DNA of 64,000 nucleotides from Liolophura sinensis (Eukaryota > Mollusca > Polyplacophora > Chitonida > Chitonidae), in NCBI RefSeq assembly GCF_032854445.1, contig NC_088297.1, positions 7,025,740-7,089,739 of the forward strand, in the 5' to 3' direction. The notes beneath the pieces are model-generated. The model was not told the DNA's origin. It worked only from the letters and a program-made list of their open reading frames with translations, and ran no database searches. The position numbers and the translations under genes are program-made. This document shows positions 30,823 through 41,747 of the stretch, one piece after another; positions within the stretch are counted from its first letter, which is position 1, and the number at the start of each line of letters is the position of its first letter.

Positions 30823-31820
30823 ATGGCTAGTAAAGTGTCTGTTCGCCTGGCAAATATCTACTACAGGCCTCGTGGGTACTGGAAGGGCCATGCGGCCACC
30901 CAGAAACTTGCCACTGCGGCTAAAGTCTCCAAAGACGTGGTCCGGGCCTGGCTGAAAAAGCAGGCTATCTGGCAGATATACCTGCCTCGTCCCCGAAAAA
31001 TACCGAGGCCTATGTTCGATGTTTCCACGCTGAATGACATCCACCAAGCTGATCTTCTATTTCTACCACATGATCGCGAGGCCGGAAGCTGTATAAGTAC
31101 GCGCTGACAGTTGTTGATGTCGCTTCTCGCTACAAGGAGGCGGAACCTCTGGCTACTAAAGATTCCAAAGATGTCGCTGATGCTCTCTCTCGCATTTACA
31201 AGCGGGGGCCCCTTCGATGGCCGAAGCTTCCCCAAGTTGACCCTGGGCGCAAGTTTATGGGTGCAGTGAGCCAACTGCTGGCCAAACACGATGTCACAGT
31301 CTGCCGAGGCCGCGTAGGCATAATGGAGCGTTTCAACCGTACTCTGGCTGAGCGGCTCTTTGGACATCAGTACGCCCAGGAGATGCGCCTCCCTCCCGAA
31401 CACTGGTCTACTGAATGGGTGGCTCGGCTGCCCTCTGTTGTGGCCGCTCTGAATAACGAGACAACGAGACTGATCGGTAAAAACCCCAAAGACGCCATCA
31501 AGGCAAATGGGGTGACCCATAATCCTTCCTCGGCGGTTTCAGGTCGTCCCGTTGGACTTAATGAGCGGATGATCTCCGAGGGTGTTGGCGTTTGTTATCT
31601 CTATCAGCCTGGAGAGCTGGAGGGCGACCGCCGTCGGGCGACTGATCCTGTGCGGTTTCTAGAGATATATGGGCTTGGGCGCTCTGTCACAAAGCCTAAT
31701 GAACCCGTGCTGTACTATCTAGACGATACGTCGGATGGTCCGCGACGGGGATTCGTTCGTGAGGAGTTGCTTATAGTGCCTCCTGATACTCAACTTCCCC
31801 CGGATGGGGTTCTAAGGTAG
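30823..31820 (+). pseudogene. INT: Polinton RVE integrase, copy 2 (one frameshift, shared)
   Basis: The N-terminal helical/zinc-free domain contains YWKGHAATQKLATAAKVS and KKQAIWQIYLPRPRKIPRP. The catalytic core includes a first Asp in DIHQADLLFLP, a second in QVDPGRKFMGAVSQLL, and a Glu in MERFNRTLAERLFG. The C-terminal domain ends DTQLPPDGVLR. A one-base shift at about 31085 is in the same place as in copy 1. The domain order matches Polinton integrases, which insert linear DNA with 5-6 bp duplications. It ends 23 bp from the convergent polymerase. Confidence 0.85.
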
Positions 31821-31843
31821 TTCCTCGAAGTCCCATCCTGCCG

Positions 31844-34800
31844 TCAAGGAGGCGCATAGCCATAAGCCAAGGTGTGGACACCATCTTCGGCTATCCAGCG
31901 CTTACTATCGAAGGGGGACAGTGTGACCTTATTCAGGTGCTGCCCATAGATATGGTGGCGCTCTGATCGCAGCACGTCCATACCGTGTCGGAAGATCTTT
32001 TTCTCGAAGACGGTCTCTTTGTACTGCTTATGACGGATGCACTTTTCCACAACTCCCATTTTCACGCTCTTGGCCTTCTTAATGTTGGCTCCGCCTGCCT
32101 CCAGAATGGAGTACATCTTGGGGCGCAGACCAATGTATTCGGTGATCTGCCGCCCCGCGCACTCGTTCTTCATTTTCCCCAAGACCTTCATATTTGCTAC
32201 GCTGTGCAGGGGGTGGTCTTGTGGGTAATCTGAGGTGTCGTACAGGTTTGCATTCTCAGCTATATCCCTATAAACATCCTCAGTCTGATTCTCGAGTAGC
32301 AGACTATCCATGTCAGTGTAGAGGATCTGGCAGCGCTCTCCGTACTGGGCCTTCATGTGGTTTTAGTAGAAGTCGTACATCAGGTGCTTGGAGAGATCTA
32401 GAATGCTCATGCCCACGTAGATAGGTCGGTTTAGGACTAGACGGGTCTTGTGCATCTGAATTGCTGCGAGGTCATCATCAAATATATTCGTCAGTGCGAA
32501 GCTCGGGCTGGCTATCAAGCGTCGGATCTTATTGTCTTCTCCAGAGCGTACCAGCTTGACGTCCACACGCTTGCGAAGGTTCTCCATGGTTTTTCCGAAG
32601 ACCGAGTTGTTCATTAGCTTGTACAGGTCCTTCTCGAATTTACTCGCGGCCGTTTTTCGGAGCTCGGTGTTCATCCTGATATAGGGTTCCATCCAAGGGC
32701 TCTGGGCGAATCTCAGGGCCCGGTGAACCTTTGTCAGGCGCAATCCCAGAGATAGATACAGCTATAGGTTCCGGTAGTGCAGGACGTACCGTTCCTTGTT
32801 GCGGAGGTTGGGGACCAGCTTTTCGACCTCGGTAGACCTACCGAGAAGGCCGTGCTCATATTCTGACATTCACTCCTTTTGGACCACCAGACGCTCCGGG
32901 GCTAATGGGTAGCCGTTATGTGCGTTATGTAGGCCGGCCGGATACTCTAGGTCGACCTCGAGGATGTAACCGGAATGACTGTCGTGGGGGTGGGTAACAA
33001 TCGTTTTACAGAGACGCTGCGCGTCATCTACCCACTGGAAGCCGCCCGTTGGAAGGAACTGACTCATAGCCCAGCCATATAGATTATGGGCGTCTAGGTA
33101 TTGGATGTAGCTGTTTGGACTCGGGGTTGTATCCCTCCATCTGCGGATTGTTGGCTTTGGCGTATCGCTTACTTACCATGGAGATACCTCCTTGTAATCC
33201 CTTCTCAATGAAGAGATGTTGGTCGTAGTCGGTCAACAGCTCCAGCTTTACCCTTTTCTTGAACAGCGCATCCCACGAGAGACCTGGGCTCTTAGAGTAG
33301 TGAGCAGGGTCCAATCCATACTACCTTAAACAAGTCTTCCAGAAGGCCTCAAACACATCGGCCAACAGGAGCACGTCTGTGCGGCAGTCAAGGTCTGTGT
33401 AGTCTCCCAGATTGGTGCAGTCAAATACCTTTCATACCTGTTGAGCGTGGATGTAGTCCTCATCGCTAATGCCTCCGACTTTGACCTTGCTGTAGAAAGC
33501 CTCTTTGGGTGGGAGGCTGGACTCGTCGAAGCGCTCCCAGGAGTCCATATACTCATAGGGGTAGACGCCCTTGCGCATGAGTAGCTTTCGTTTTTCTTCC
33601 GCGGGCTCATACCGGGCTGTGATGTGGAAAGCCTCAGGTTTGTTGGCCTCAACCAGATTGTCAAGGGAAGTCGGTAAGAATTAAACGCTGTCGATGAAGC
33701 GAAGCTGCCCCAGCGAGAAGGCGATGTACTTTTCCGTGTTGTTGGGGATACAGGAGATGCGGCCCTTTCGCCTTACTGATGGCTTGCATCAGGAGGTGCC
33801 CGTCGTAGCCTCGTAGGTTGTGGAAGACTACTGGTATGGCTGTCTTGGGACCCAGCTACAATTTTAGGTCGCATGCGTTATGGGCCGCGCCTCTGTACTT
33901 GCCGGTGATATGGCAGTGATCGCGCACAGAATCGGCGCCTAGAGGCTTATCATTCACGTGGCAGGTTGCGGCGTTGTTGTGGGCCTGCCAGTCCTGGGGA
34001 GTCATATTCATGGCTATAGGGTTGGCTAGAACATTTTTGATTTCCCGCTCGTCCTGTTGGAGAGCTCTGAGGAAGTGTTCCGTCGCGTCAGAGCCTCTAT
34101 ATTCCACGGGGCGTTTTGTGTGGCGGTCGCAACGCACCACAACATAGCAGTAACTGCAGGGCTCGTGGTGCTGAGTCTTTTGAGTGCTGCGGCGGGCCTT
34201 CAACCTTTTTGGTCAGGGCCTCGAAGTCGGCATATATGAGGAAGCGAGCCGGTAGCTGTTTGTGGTGGTTCTGAAAGGTGAACTTGTTTTCCCCCTCCTG
34301 GGGCATTTCCACCCTCACCCCCGTCTGGCCAACGCCTCGAGCATGTGCTCCCTTGTGTAACCGTGTAGGCAGCGCTCGCAGAAGTGTTTGCGTTTTCGTG
34401 TCTTACTTTCTTGGAACAGGAGACGATCGAGATCTTTTATCCACGTATAATGGAATTTGTCTGCCTTCCCAATCAGCAGCAGATTGATTCGGGGCGTGTC
34501 GCCGGGCTTCTTACTGAGGTGATGCATGATCACGCCTTTGTCTCACCCAAACACGTTGATGGCGAGGTCGTTCTTCCCCTCCACTTTAGGGATCTAAGAG
34601 ATGGGTGTGGGGGCGTCGATCCCCCCAAAGTCAAGACCATCATTGGTGGGATACTTTGTTGGTCTCTGACGGTTCTGGGCGGCTGGAAATAAGGCAGACC
34701 GGAGTGCCCATCGGAGGCAGGCGTCGTCTTTGTTCTTCACATTGATGACTGCTTTCTTGTTACTCACAGCTGGAGGTAGGGGGATGTAGGACCCACCTCT

Positions 34801-35494
34801 CAGTGGCTGATACTTTGCAATGTCAAGCCAGAGTGTTTGAATGCTATTGACAACCCACCCTGACCCTCGCTGTGTCCATTTTTTCAGCACCTCCTGGATG
34901 GTGGGGAAGGCCTTATCTAGAGCCCCGTCAATGTTACCAGCCTCTAAGAGGGCCTCCTGTTTGCTGTGGAGTACTGGGCTGGTATACTCTTCACTGCCAT
35001 CGGCGTTGTCCTTTCGCAGCTGAAGGCCTAGTTGGAACTTAACTTTGTTGAGTGCCAGGATCTCTTCTTCTAGCTTCTAGCGAATAATGGCTCGAATTTC
35101 TTCTCAGAAGGCTACTAGGTCCGTCCAAACACCTTCGGGCACGTTCATCTGCCAGACCCGGAGGAGATTCCTTATGGCCCTTCCGGTGTTAATAAATTCT
35201 AGTTTCTTTTCACCCTGTATTCCGCCTAGCAATTCATCCAACTCCTTGTTACTGAGGAAGTTGTTGACGTCTTGCTTCAACTCCTCGTTACTGAGGTGGT
35301 TCTTGCTGTCTTGCTTCAACTCCTCGTTACTGCGGGAGTTCTTGCTGTCTTGCAGCCGCTTCAACTTAGCCACAGCCGTTTTATACCTATCGAGGATCCC
35401 CTGCAGTTCTTCCAAGGCAATGCGGGACCGTGGGTACTTGGGCCGCACTCCTAGGAGCGTCTCAAACTCCTCCCGTAGTGCTCGCGCTTTGATG
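31844..35494 (-). pseudogene. POLB: Polinton protein-primed family B DNA polymerase, copy 2 (broken)
   Basis: Same architecture as copy 1: N-terminal helical repeats (with one extra 12-residue SNEELKQD-type unit), Cys/His segment KHFCERCLHGYTRE, exonuclease DFEAL, motif B KLMNNSVFGKTMEN and motif C LYTDMDSLLLE. It has many private breaks (stops at about 35104, 34594 and 33856; frameshifts near 33090 and 33770) plus the TAG at 32762-32764 and TAA at 32363-32365 shared with copy 1. It is non-functional. Confidence 0.85.
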
Positions 35495-35545
35495 GTACCT
35501 CATTGTACGCGCCGATATCATCAGTATACTAATAACAGAAAATCT

Positions 35546-35824
35546 CTAATTGTAAATTTCGATAGGCGCCAGCCGTTTGTACTCATCCAAGAAAGCCTTG
35601 AGCCTCCGCTGTCTTTCATGCGTCTGCAACCTATTATATCCGTAGGCCTCGCAAAGCCGAAATCGGTTTTTAACACCCCGACCGCAGCTAATACATGGCT
35701 GGGTGCCAAGACCCTTGCGCACACGGTTTAGGTGAACCCCACAGTACTCCCCTAGATAACTCTGACCACAGAGCTCCGTGAAGCCGATGCGTAGCCACCG
35801 GCAATTATTGTAACCCTTTGGCAT
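35546..35824 (-). CDS. Polinton small Cys-rich, putative zinc-binding protein, copy 2 (intact)
   Basis: 92 residues from MPKGYNNCRWLRIGF to EIYN. Cys residues fall in pairs with LCGQSYLGEYCGVHL and PCISCGRGVKNRFRLCEAYGY, giving a zinc-ribbon-like set (C-x2-C ... C). The Arg/Lys-rich C-terminus is helical. A longer start (35854) is possible, but copy 1 begins at the equivalent of 35824. It precedes the polymerase on the same strand. The protein type recurs in invertebrate Polintons; a nucleic-acid-binding regulator is likely but unproven. This copy retains the site where Tc1 inserted in copy 1. Confidence 0.6.
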   Translation of the reverse strand: MPKGYNNCRWLRIGFTELCGQSYLGEYCGVHLNRVRKGLGTQPCISCGRGVKNRFRLCEAYGYNRLQTHERQRRLKAFLDEYKRLAPIEIYN

Positions 35825-35879
35825 GTTGTTGTTGTATACACAATAGGTGTACAAGCATATCTGAGCAATGGGTATATCT

Positions 35880-36061
35880 AATAGAACCCCAGATGGGGGG
35901 TAGGGACCTCTTTTTGCTATGGGGAGTTCCCCAGGGGGAGGGTGTGCCAGAACCTATAGTGTGTATACTAGAGCTTCTTTACCTCGCTGGGAATAGGGGC
36001 TGGGGGCCTCTATTTACCAAGGGAGAGGGGGTGTGCCAGAACCCCTATTCCCCCTACTACT
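35880..36061 (+). repeat. Polinton terminal repeat closing the second right arm
   Basis: Two units with 'cagaacctatagtgtgtata' and 'ggggctgggggcctctattt', ending 'tattccccctactact'. The next base begins, without spacer, the inverted capsid gene fragment. Confidence 0.75.
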
Positions 36062-36930
36062 TCTGGACCTCGCCCCATTGCTGGTATGCCCGCATGCCCT
36101 GGCTCTACAGCTGATTGGGGACCCCTTCTATTGTGACTTCTTCTTTGGTGATCTTCGGGTTGTAGAAGGATTCCAACCTCCTCTTCCACGGGGTTCCTTT
36201 AGTCTCGAACAGCATGAAGATGCCCTTCATTGCTCTCGCGGGCGTGTTCAGGTTTATGTTCCAGAGAGTATCAGACTTGTCCTTCACAAACTTTCGGTGG
36301 CGGAGGACGCGATCATACAGAATGGAGACACCCCCGGCAAACTGGGTGCTGATCTTTCTAGCGAGCTCCTCTTCGGTGACCATATCGAACTCCAGGCTGA
36401 TGTTGTCGATGGTGTAGGTCGCGTCGGCATCGTCTGTTGTCTGGATGACCCGGCCGTAATCGTTGAACGTCAGTTCGTACTCCAGTCGGTTGGCCAAGGC
36501 ACTCTGGTAGAATGGCATGTGGCTGTCTAGAAGCTCAAGGTCTAGCGGGATGTGGAACCGGCTGCCAAAGGCGCTAGCGATGGCTTTTTCTCCAGTATCG
36601 TCGTCACTTGCGTCCTCCGCTTCGACTCGAAGTTTAAGCATGTTTTCGCTGCCGATGCCTTGGTAGGCTGCATTCCGCCCAACCACTGTGGCGTTCGGAT
36701 TGGATGAATTGATCGTGATCGAGAAGGCCAAGCGCACGGTACCGGGCACAATGACGTCATTTGCGCCGAGGTTGGTGAAGCGGACCAAGAGTTGTTGATT
36801 CTGGTCGATCGTACTCGAGTTGTTGGTGACGACCAAGGACTGCCGTAGACCTTGTACTCCCCCCCCCCCCCCCCCCGAGGCTTGCGGAGTGTTCTGAAGG
36901 GGTTTAGCCTGCATCCGTATGCATCCAGTG
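36062..36930 (-). pseudogene. MCP: Polinton major capsid protein, copy 2 (C-terminus missing)
   Basis: It matches copy 1 from the N-terminal LNPFRTLRKP to the VTIEGVPNQLY region and stops at the terminal repeat, so the last quarter is absent. The start codon has changed from ATG to CTG. A run of 18 C (36859-36876), where copy 1 has six, shifts the frame, and a middle piece present in copy 1 (around VVKKTTIRFSGNEV) is deleted. Otherwise it is open through FGSRFHIPLDLELL and NINLNTPARAMKGIF. Clearly non-functional. Confidence 0.8.
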
Positions 36931-36933
36931 TGT

Positions 36934-36953
36934 ATTGAAGGTATACCTTCAAT
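36934..36953. promoter_or_regulatory. Perfect 20-bp palindrome in bidirectional promoter
   Basis: ATTGAAGGTATACCTTCAAT equals its own reverse complement. It lies between the divergent starts of the capsid and membrane-protein genes and is kept, with one inserted base, in copy 1 (19485-19505), although the neighbouring start codons in this copy have both decayed. It may be an operator for a dimeric regulator. Confidence 0.55.
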
Positions 36954-36977
36954 GTTCAATACGAGGATTATTTGACT

Positions 36978-38317
36978 TAAACTTTGATAATCAGGCGTTC
37001 GTCGACGCCCCAGAGGACAACCCCCAAGACGATGGCTTTGATAACCAGGCGTTCGACGTCGTCAGAGAGGACAACCCCCAAGACGATGCCAGAGAGGTCA
37101 ACAACGTTGGCGACTGACAGACCTCTCTCATTACAGGTAATAATGCTATCGAGCAACAAAGCTTGGATGAGGTCCTCAAATCCCCAGATGGAAGGATAGT
37201 ATAGCAAGCCGTTAATGATTATTACAAAAACTTGGAGGAGATGTATGGCCTCCCCACCAAAAGTCTCAAACGCTATTACATGAATTTTGAGATTAGCGAA
37301 GAAGGAAAAGTGCGACTCAAAAAGTCCTGCGATGTGAACATCATCAACAAACGAATAGGTAAACTGCTAGCCCTCTCAACAATCGCCAGGGATGGAGGGG
37401 TTGCTCTTGTTTGACTGGGGCTGGTCTTTGTAGATTGGAACAGAAGAGAACTCACATCGTTACATCCGGCAGCAGTCGCAGCCCTGGAGACAGCGAGTTC
37501 AGAACTTGGTGTCGCGGCCGCCGAGGCAGATACTATGGAGCTGAAGGATTTAAACCAACTCGCGAAAAAGGCCGATGATGCTCTCCACACACTGGAAACA
37601 AGCTTGACGGATAGTGAGGTCGGGCGGGCTCTCGAAACGATAAACGACCCTCCTCTTCCCATGCGAGAACTTCTGGGGCTTGACAAGGCACTGCAGACCT
37701 CGGAAGGCGAACACACGAAAAACCTCGCCAGGCTGTCAAGTCTCGATAATGACATCGCAAAACAAAACCAGAAGTTGGAGGCCACTGATGAATTCTCCCG
37801 GCGCCGGATCGCAGACCGGATAAGGAATCTTGAGGACGAGAGGGAGGCCCGGCTCGAAGCAAATACTCCGCATCAAGCAGACGGTCGATCGCATCCTACA
37901 CAAGGATACCACTCTGGCCGAGTGCGTCCGCACCCTCTTCCGGGAGCAGGGAATAACTCTGATCTCCATTCTCACGGCAATTGGGATGGCGATCTCGACA
38001 CTAGCGATAAAGTTGGCGCTGACTGGCGGGTCCGTTGGGGGCATCCAGCCAACACCACCTCCATCCGACGGGCGTGTTCTTAAAGAATGGGTGAAAAGCA
38101 TCTCCAGTCCCTGGCGCACGCCCTTGGCAAGCTGGCTGGGAAGGCTGCCGCTGCGATTCCGGGTATTATTGGCAGTATCGTGTCCTGGCTACTGAACCTT
38201 CTCGGGAAAGCGGCTGGGTGGCTGGCCGATAATATCTGGGCTCTAGTCGTCGCAGTAGGTGGCCTAATGTTCGTGGCTGTTCGCAAGTATTTAACGCATA
38301 ATCCACAGCAGCAGTAA
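36978..38317 (+). pseudogene. Polinton coiled-coil / multi-pass membrane protein, copy 2
   Basis: Acidic repeated N-terminus (FDNQAF and EDNPQDD units), then a middle with LTSLHPAAVAALETASSEL and a long open part (37535-38083, shifting near 37850) followed by membrane segments AAAIPGIIGSIVSWLLNL and WALVVAVGGLMFVAV. The original ATG is lost. The stretch 37210-37345 (NFEISEEGKVRLKKSCD) differs completely from copy 1, unlike the flanks. The end overlaps the convergent gene by 27 bp as in copy 1. Confidence 0.6.
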
Positions 38318-39554
38318 GCCGATACCAACCCCAGCGACGACGATGGCTGTCTTCTCTGCATCGTGATTCTTTTGGTTTGGAAATAGGGGTTCTTCAGCCG
38401 CTTTGCGGTGCGCTGCAACACACTGAACGCGCGCGGTGGGTGGTTGGACGCTTTCTTGTGGCTAAACGATCCCGTAAGAAGGTGCGCGCTTGTGCAAAGT
38501 GGGCGGCACTTTAGCGTTCACACCCTCATTGGCGCCTAGCTTCTGGTCCTCTGTGGCCACGACGATTTTGTTGTTGTAGTTCGCCACATGGCCGATCTGC
38601 AGAAGCATGACGCTGGGGGCCATATATAGGCCTGTGCCATACACAAACTCTACAGCGCTCCCGGTATACTGTAGCACGTCCTGGTAGCACTTGATTGCAG
38701 ATGGAAGGTCGATCGGAGAGGAAATGGCGTCTTCAACGTTCGCGGCAAACTGTTTTTGCGCGTCGAAGGCTGTGTCCGTGCCTAGAATATGCGCCCTTGT
38801 TTGCGTTTGGGCGCCTAAAACAGCCCACACGTATGTCCGGATGGAATCGTTTAGGTGCTTTACGCCCGGCTGCGTGAATCCTTAGGATTTGTGGACAATG
38901 AACGACGCCCAAGCCTCCTCGGCGTCCTGCTCGATGTAGTCGACGTGGAGCGCTGTAGGCTTTCTAGAGAACGACATCCTGCTCGGATCGAAGGTCCCAT
39001 TGGCAATGGGGCTGTAGCCCGTTGTCGTGATATAGAAATATGCCACTCCGAGGCCGTGATTCACCACCCTGCGCCTCCAGTCAGTGTGCGCATCTACGCG
39101 GAACTCCCTACAAATCCCCTCATAGGCCCTCTTGTCGTTGGGGCTTTCGAATGTCGTCCACGCTCTGTCTTACGGCAGGGGGGCCTGGATCTCTTCCAAG
39201 ATCCGCCTAACTTGATAATACACATGGAACGTGTACAGGGCCCTTATTTGTTGGTCGGAGGCGAGAAGATGGTGTTTTGCAGAGAGGCCACAGCCCGTGG
39301 TTGTGCACCAGACCGCGAAGTTCACTTGGTTCTGCCAGAATTGCATAGGATTGGTGTTCCAGGCCCGAACAATGATATTGCTGGTTATTTGTGACAGCCG
39401 GTACTTGGCCAATACATCTGTGAACTGGACTGGAAAGGCCTTCTTTTCATCGATGTAGATGTCAAAGCGCGTGAGCTGCTCTGCGTGGGTTTGGATACTA
39501 TGAAATGCCTTGGCCTTGTAAGTCTCTATCGAACCTAAAAGCCTCGTTGTTCAT
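38291..39554 (-). pseudogene. Polinton large uncharacterised protein with C-terminal membrane segment, copy 2
   Basis: Counterpart of 16912-18186. The C tract of copy 1 is only six bases here and the junction near 39065 is continuous (WRRRVVNHGLGVAY), showing that copy 1 lost 4 bp. Private breaks: a TAA near 38883 (Gln codon in copy 1) and frameshifts near 38460 and 39120. It contains MQFWQNQVNFAVW and SIRTYVWA-type motifs. Confidence 0.55.
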
Positions 39555-40206
39555 CACATTGACTGACATTCTAAATGGGGCACAGCACACGCTGCCTCAT
39601 GCCCTTAACAACCTCGACGGCTGCCTTAAAACCACCCTTCGCGAAATAACATTCTACCCGGCCTGGGTGAATATCCCCTCCTGAGTGGGCTTCTTGCTTG
39701 ATGACAAACATGTTGAAGTGCCGACGGGCTACTACAATGTCTGTATGCTGGAGAAGGGTATATTCCGCCCACATGGGGTTTCTCTGGAAATGAATGAAGC
39801 CACGGGCCGCCTAGTCCTTACCCTCCTTAGAAATGCCATCATAACGCTCCTAGAGCTTGCCCCCATCTTAGGGTTCTCCAACGGGAATATGCCTAGAGAG
39901 GGTACTGTGGAAGGTGATAAGCCATCTAACTTGGTCCCGCAAAAAGAAGCCTTCGTGCATTTAGATGAACTGAGCACCTCAGAAAACGTGAGAATAACCT
40001 CTGGTTTTAGTGGCGGTTCCACACTACTTCAGGCCATCGCCGTGACTGGTGAAGGGGTTAACTGCGGGAAGACGGTTTCATTTCCCAACCCACAGTACAA
40101 AACCTTGCGCGCCGACTATATAACGCACTTGACCGTGGCGCTTTTAGACAAAGACAGCAAGTATATGAATGTAGGGTACCTCAGTGCTACCCTAGAAATA
40201 CAATGA
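39555..40206 (+). pseudogene. Polinton uncharacterised beta-rich protein, copy 2 (nonsense codon)
   Basis: Counterpart of 16243-16901. The start codon is TTG instead of ATG, and a TGA at about 39682 separates the N-terminal part (ILNGAQHTLPHALNN) from the body (39685-40206, 173 residues with VFVHLDELSTSENVRI). The frame is otherwise continuous. It ends ATACAATGA, so its stop overlaps the ATG of the next gene. Confidence 0.55.
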
Positions 40207-41002
40207 GTATGGTGGACGCAGCCGGTCCCAGGTCTGCGTGCCTGTTTAAGCAACTTGGCAGATGTGTCGGAGTTCGAACTTCAAGGCCAGGAAGGTAAAA
40301 TCTACGCCTTCCAGTTTCAAAGTGGCAAGTACAGCCGCAAAAAGATTACGGGGGGGCAAGCAGAACCTGCCACGTTTGCTTCCCTTGAAGATGTCTCATC
40401 CTCTGCAGAGCAAGAGCGCAGGTCGCTGTCTGAGGTGATTGAAGAACAAAAACTCTCATTAATTCGCCTTGAAGACCGCTTTGTTCTTACCAGAGCTTGC
40501 AACCCCGATTGGTTGATAGATGTGAAGGTGACCCCGATGTCGGTCCAGACCACCGGGGCCGAGGTAAAAAAAAGTTTTCAACTCCGGAGCCTCTTTCGTG
40601 TCGTACGTACCAACCAGCGCCTGTCATATAAATATGGAAGGAGGAGTTTACTTCACACTAACTGCACCGCCGAGTGTAGAGACCGTGCGTCTTAACATGC
40701 AAACCTATTGTAATGACACACTACGAGAAGACCCTGGATCTATACTTATCTTCGACATCATACTTGGCACGGCCTCTCGTAGCACAACCAACTTGATTAC
40801 CGGGGTGAAGCTAAAGTGGTCTGCAAATCACGATGGAAAGTAGCTCAGAATTATGATCAAAATACAGGCCCAGGGGATACCAATCAAGAGCTCTCTCGAG
40901 GGTATACGAATCGGCATGGCTGAGACTTCAAATTTCGGGAATAAGACTTCGCCGCTTTCGTGTTAGTAGTCCCGAGGACGATTTAGAGTTGTCCGACGTT
41001 AT
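40203..41002 (+). pseudogene. Polinton uncharacterised structural-type protein, copy 2
   Basis: Counterpart of 15411-16247. A 2-bp loss near 40243 and a frameshift near 40590 break it, but the segment 40255-40560 shows the region across the C tract of copy 1 uninterrupted (KITGGQAEPATFASLEDV). The original stop (TAG in copy 1) is TGG here, so the frame would run into the next gene. The family is unknown. Confidence 0.5.
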
Positions 41003-41023
41003 TGATTCGTGGGACGGACAATA

Positions 41024-41747
41024 TGGGACGACTGTACCCGACCATCACGGATGAAAGCCCCTTGCCGCCGGAGGGCGGGGCGCCGACGATCATGGGTGAG
41101 TACCCCTTGGCCCCCACTGCGCCGCTGGAGAGCGGGGGGCCGACGATCATGGTTGAAAACCCCTGGACCCCGACCGCACCGCCGGAGAGCGGTATCGTCT
41201 GCAGTATATCAGCGAAATACAGAATCAGCTTGAATCTGAGCAAGACCTCCGTCGGGCCTTGTACAAAAAGTACTGGCGTGGTGTCTTGGCCACCAAGGCC
41301 CTTGATTCAGCCATGCTCACGGCCGGTTTGGGCCTAGGGGTTGCAGGCGTGGGGCTACTCACAACGATAATTGCAGCCCCTGCTGTCTTGGCCATGGAAG
41401 GTGCGGCTCTAGCTTGCAGTGTCTTAAATGTCACCGGAAAATTCGTTAGCCGCCGACTTCACGCAAAGGCCAAGAAACATAACGATATACGGCTGTTGGC
41501 CGAGGCCAAACTTAACAGCATCCATGCGCATGTATCTACGGCATTATCTGATGGTGTTGTTTCAGACGTAGAGTTCAAGCAAATCGTTCAGGAGCTCAAT
41601 AATTACTCTGATCTAAAGCAAGAGATACGCGCCAAGTCTCGTAAGGTATTCAACGCCTTAGAGATCGATGAAAGCACAAAAAAACAGCTTATAGATCGCG
41701 GTCGAAAACTAGCTGGGCAAGAGCTGAAAAACGCTCTTTCGGAATGA
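41024..41747 (+). pseudogene. Polinton hydrophobic Gly/Ala-rich protein, copy 2 (one frameshift)
   Basis: The N-terminal part has three Pro-rich repeats (PTIM-GEYPLAPTAP type). A frameshift near 41190 separates it from the rest (41259-41747, 162 residues), which is intact: LTAGLGLGVAGVGLLTTIIA, RRLHAKAKKHND and a helical C-terminus KQLIDRGRKLAGQELKN. Copy 1 has other lesions, so the two copies complement each other. Confidence 0.6.

Larger units (their letters stand above)
29487..36061 (+). mobile_element. Second Polinton right arm (truncated element)
   Basis: Nearly identical to 21815-29486 without the Tc1 insertion: basic/membrane protein, small hydrophobic proteins, integrase, polymerase, Cys-rich protein, terminal repeat. 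The left edge is a raw break just after a terminal repeat. It lacks ATPase and capsid genes. Confidence 0.8.

Noticed and set aside
35818-36114. Open frames across the terminal repeats (also 41744-42007 and 41884-42123)
   Set aside because: They are low-complexity translations of terminal-repeat units and change frame between units.
14761-41747. Adenain-like cysteine protease
   Set aside because: No His-Asp/Glu-Cys arrangement or protease motif was found in any of the element's genes.
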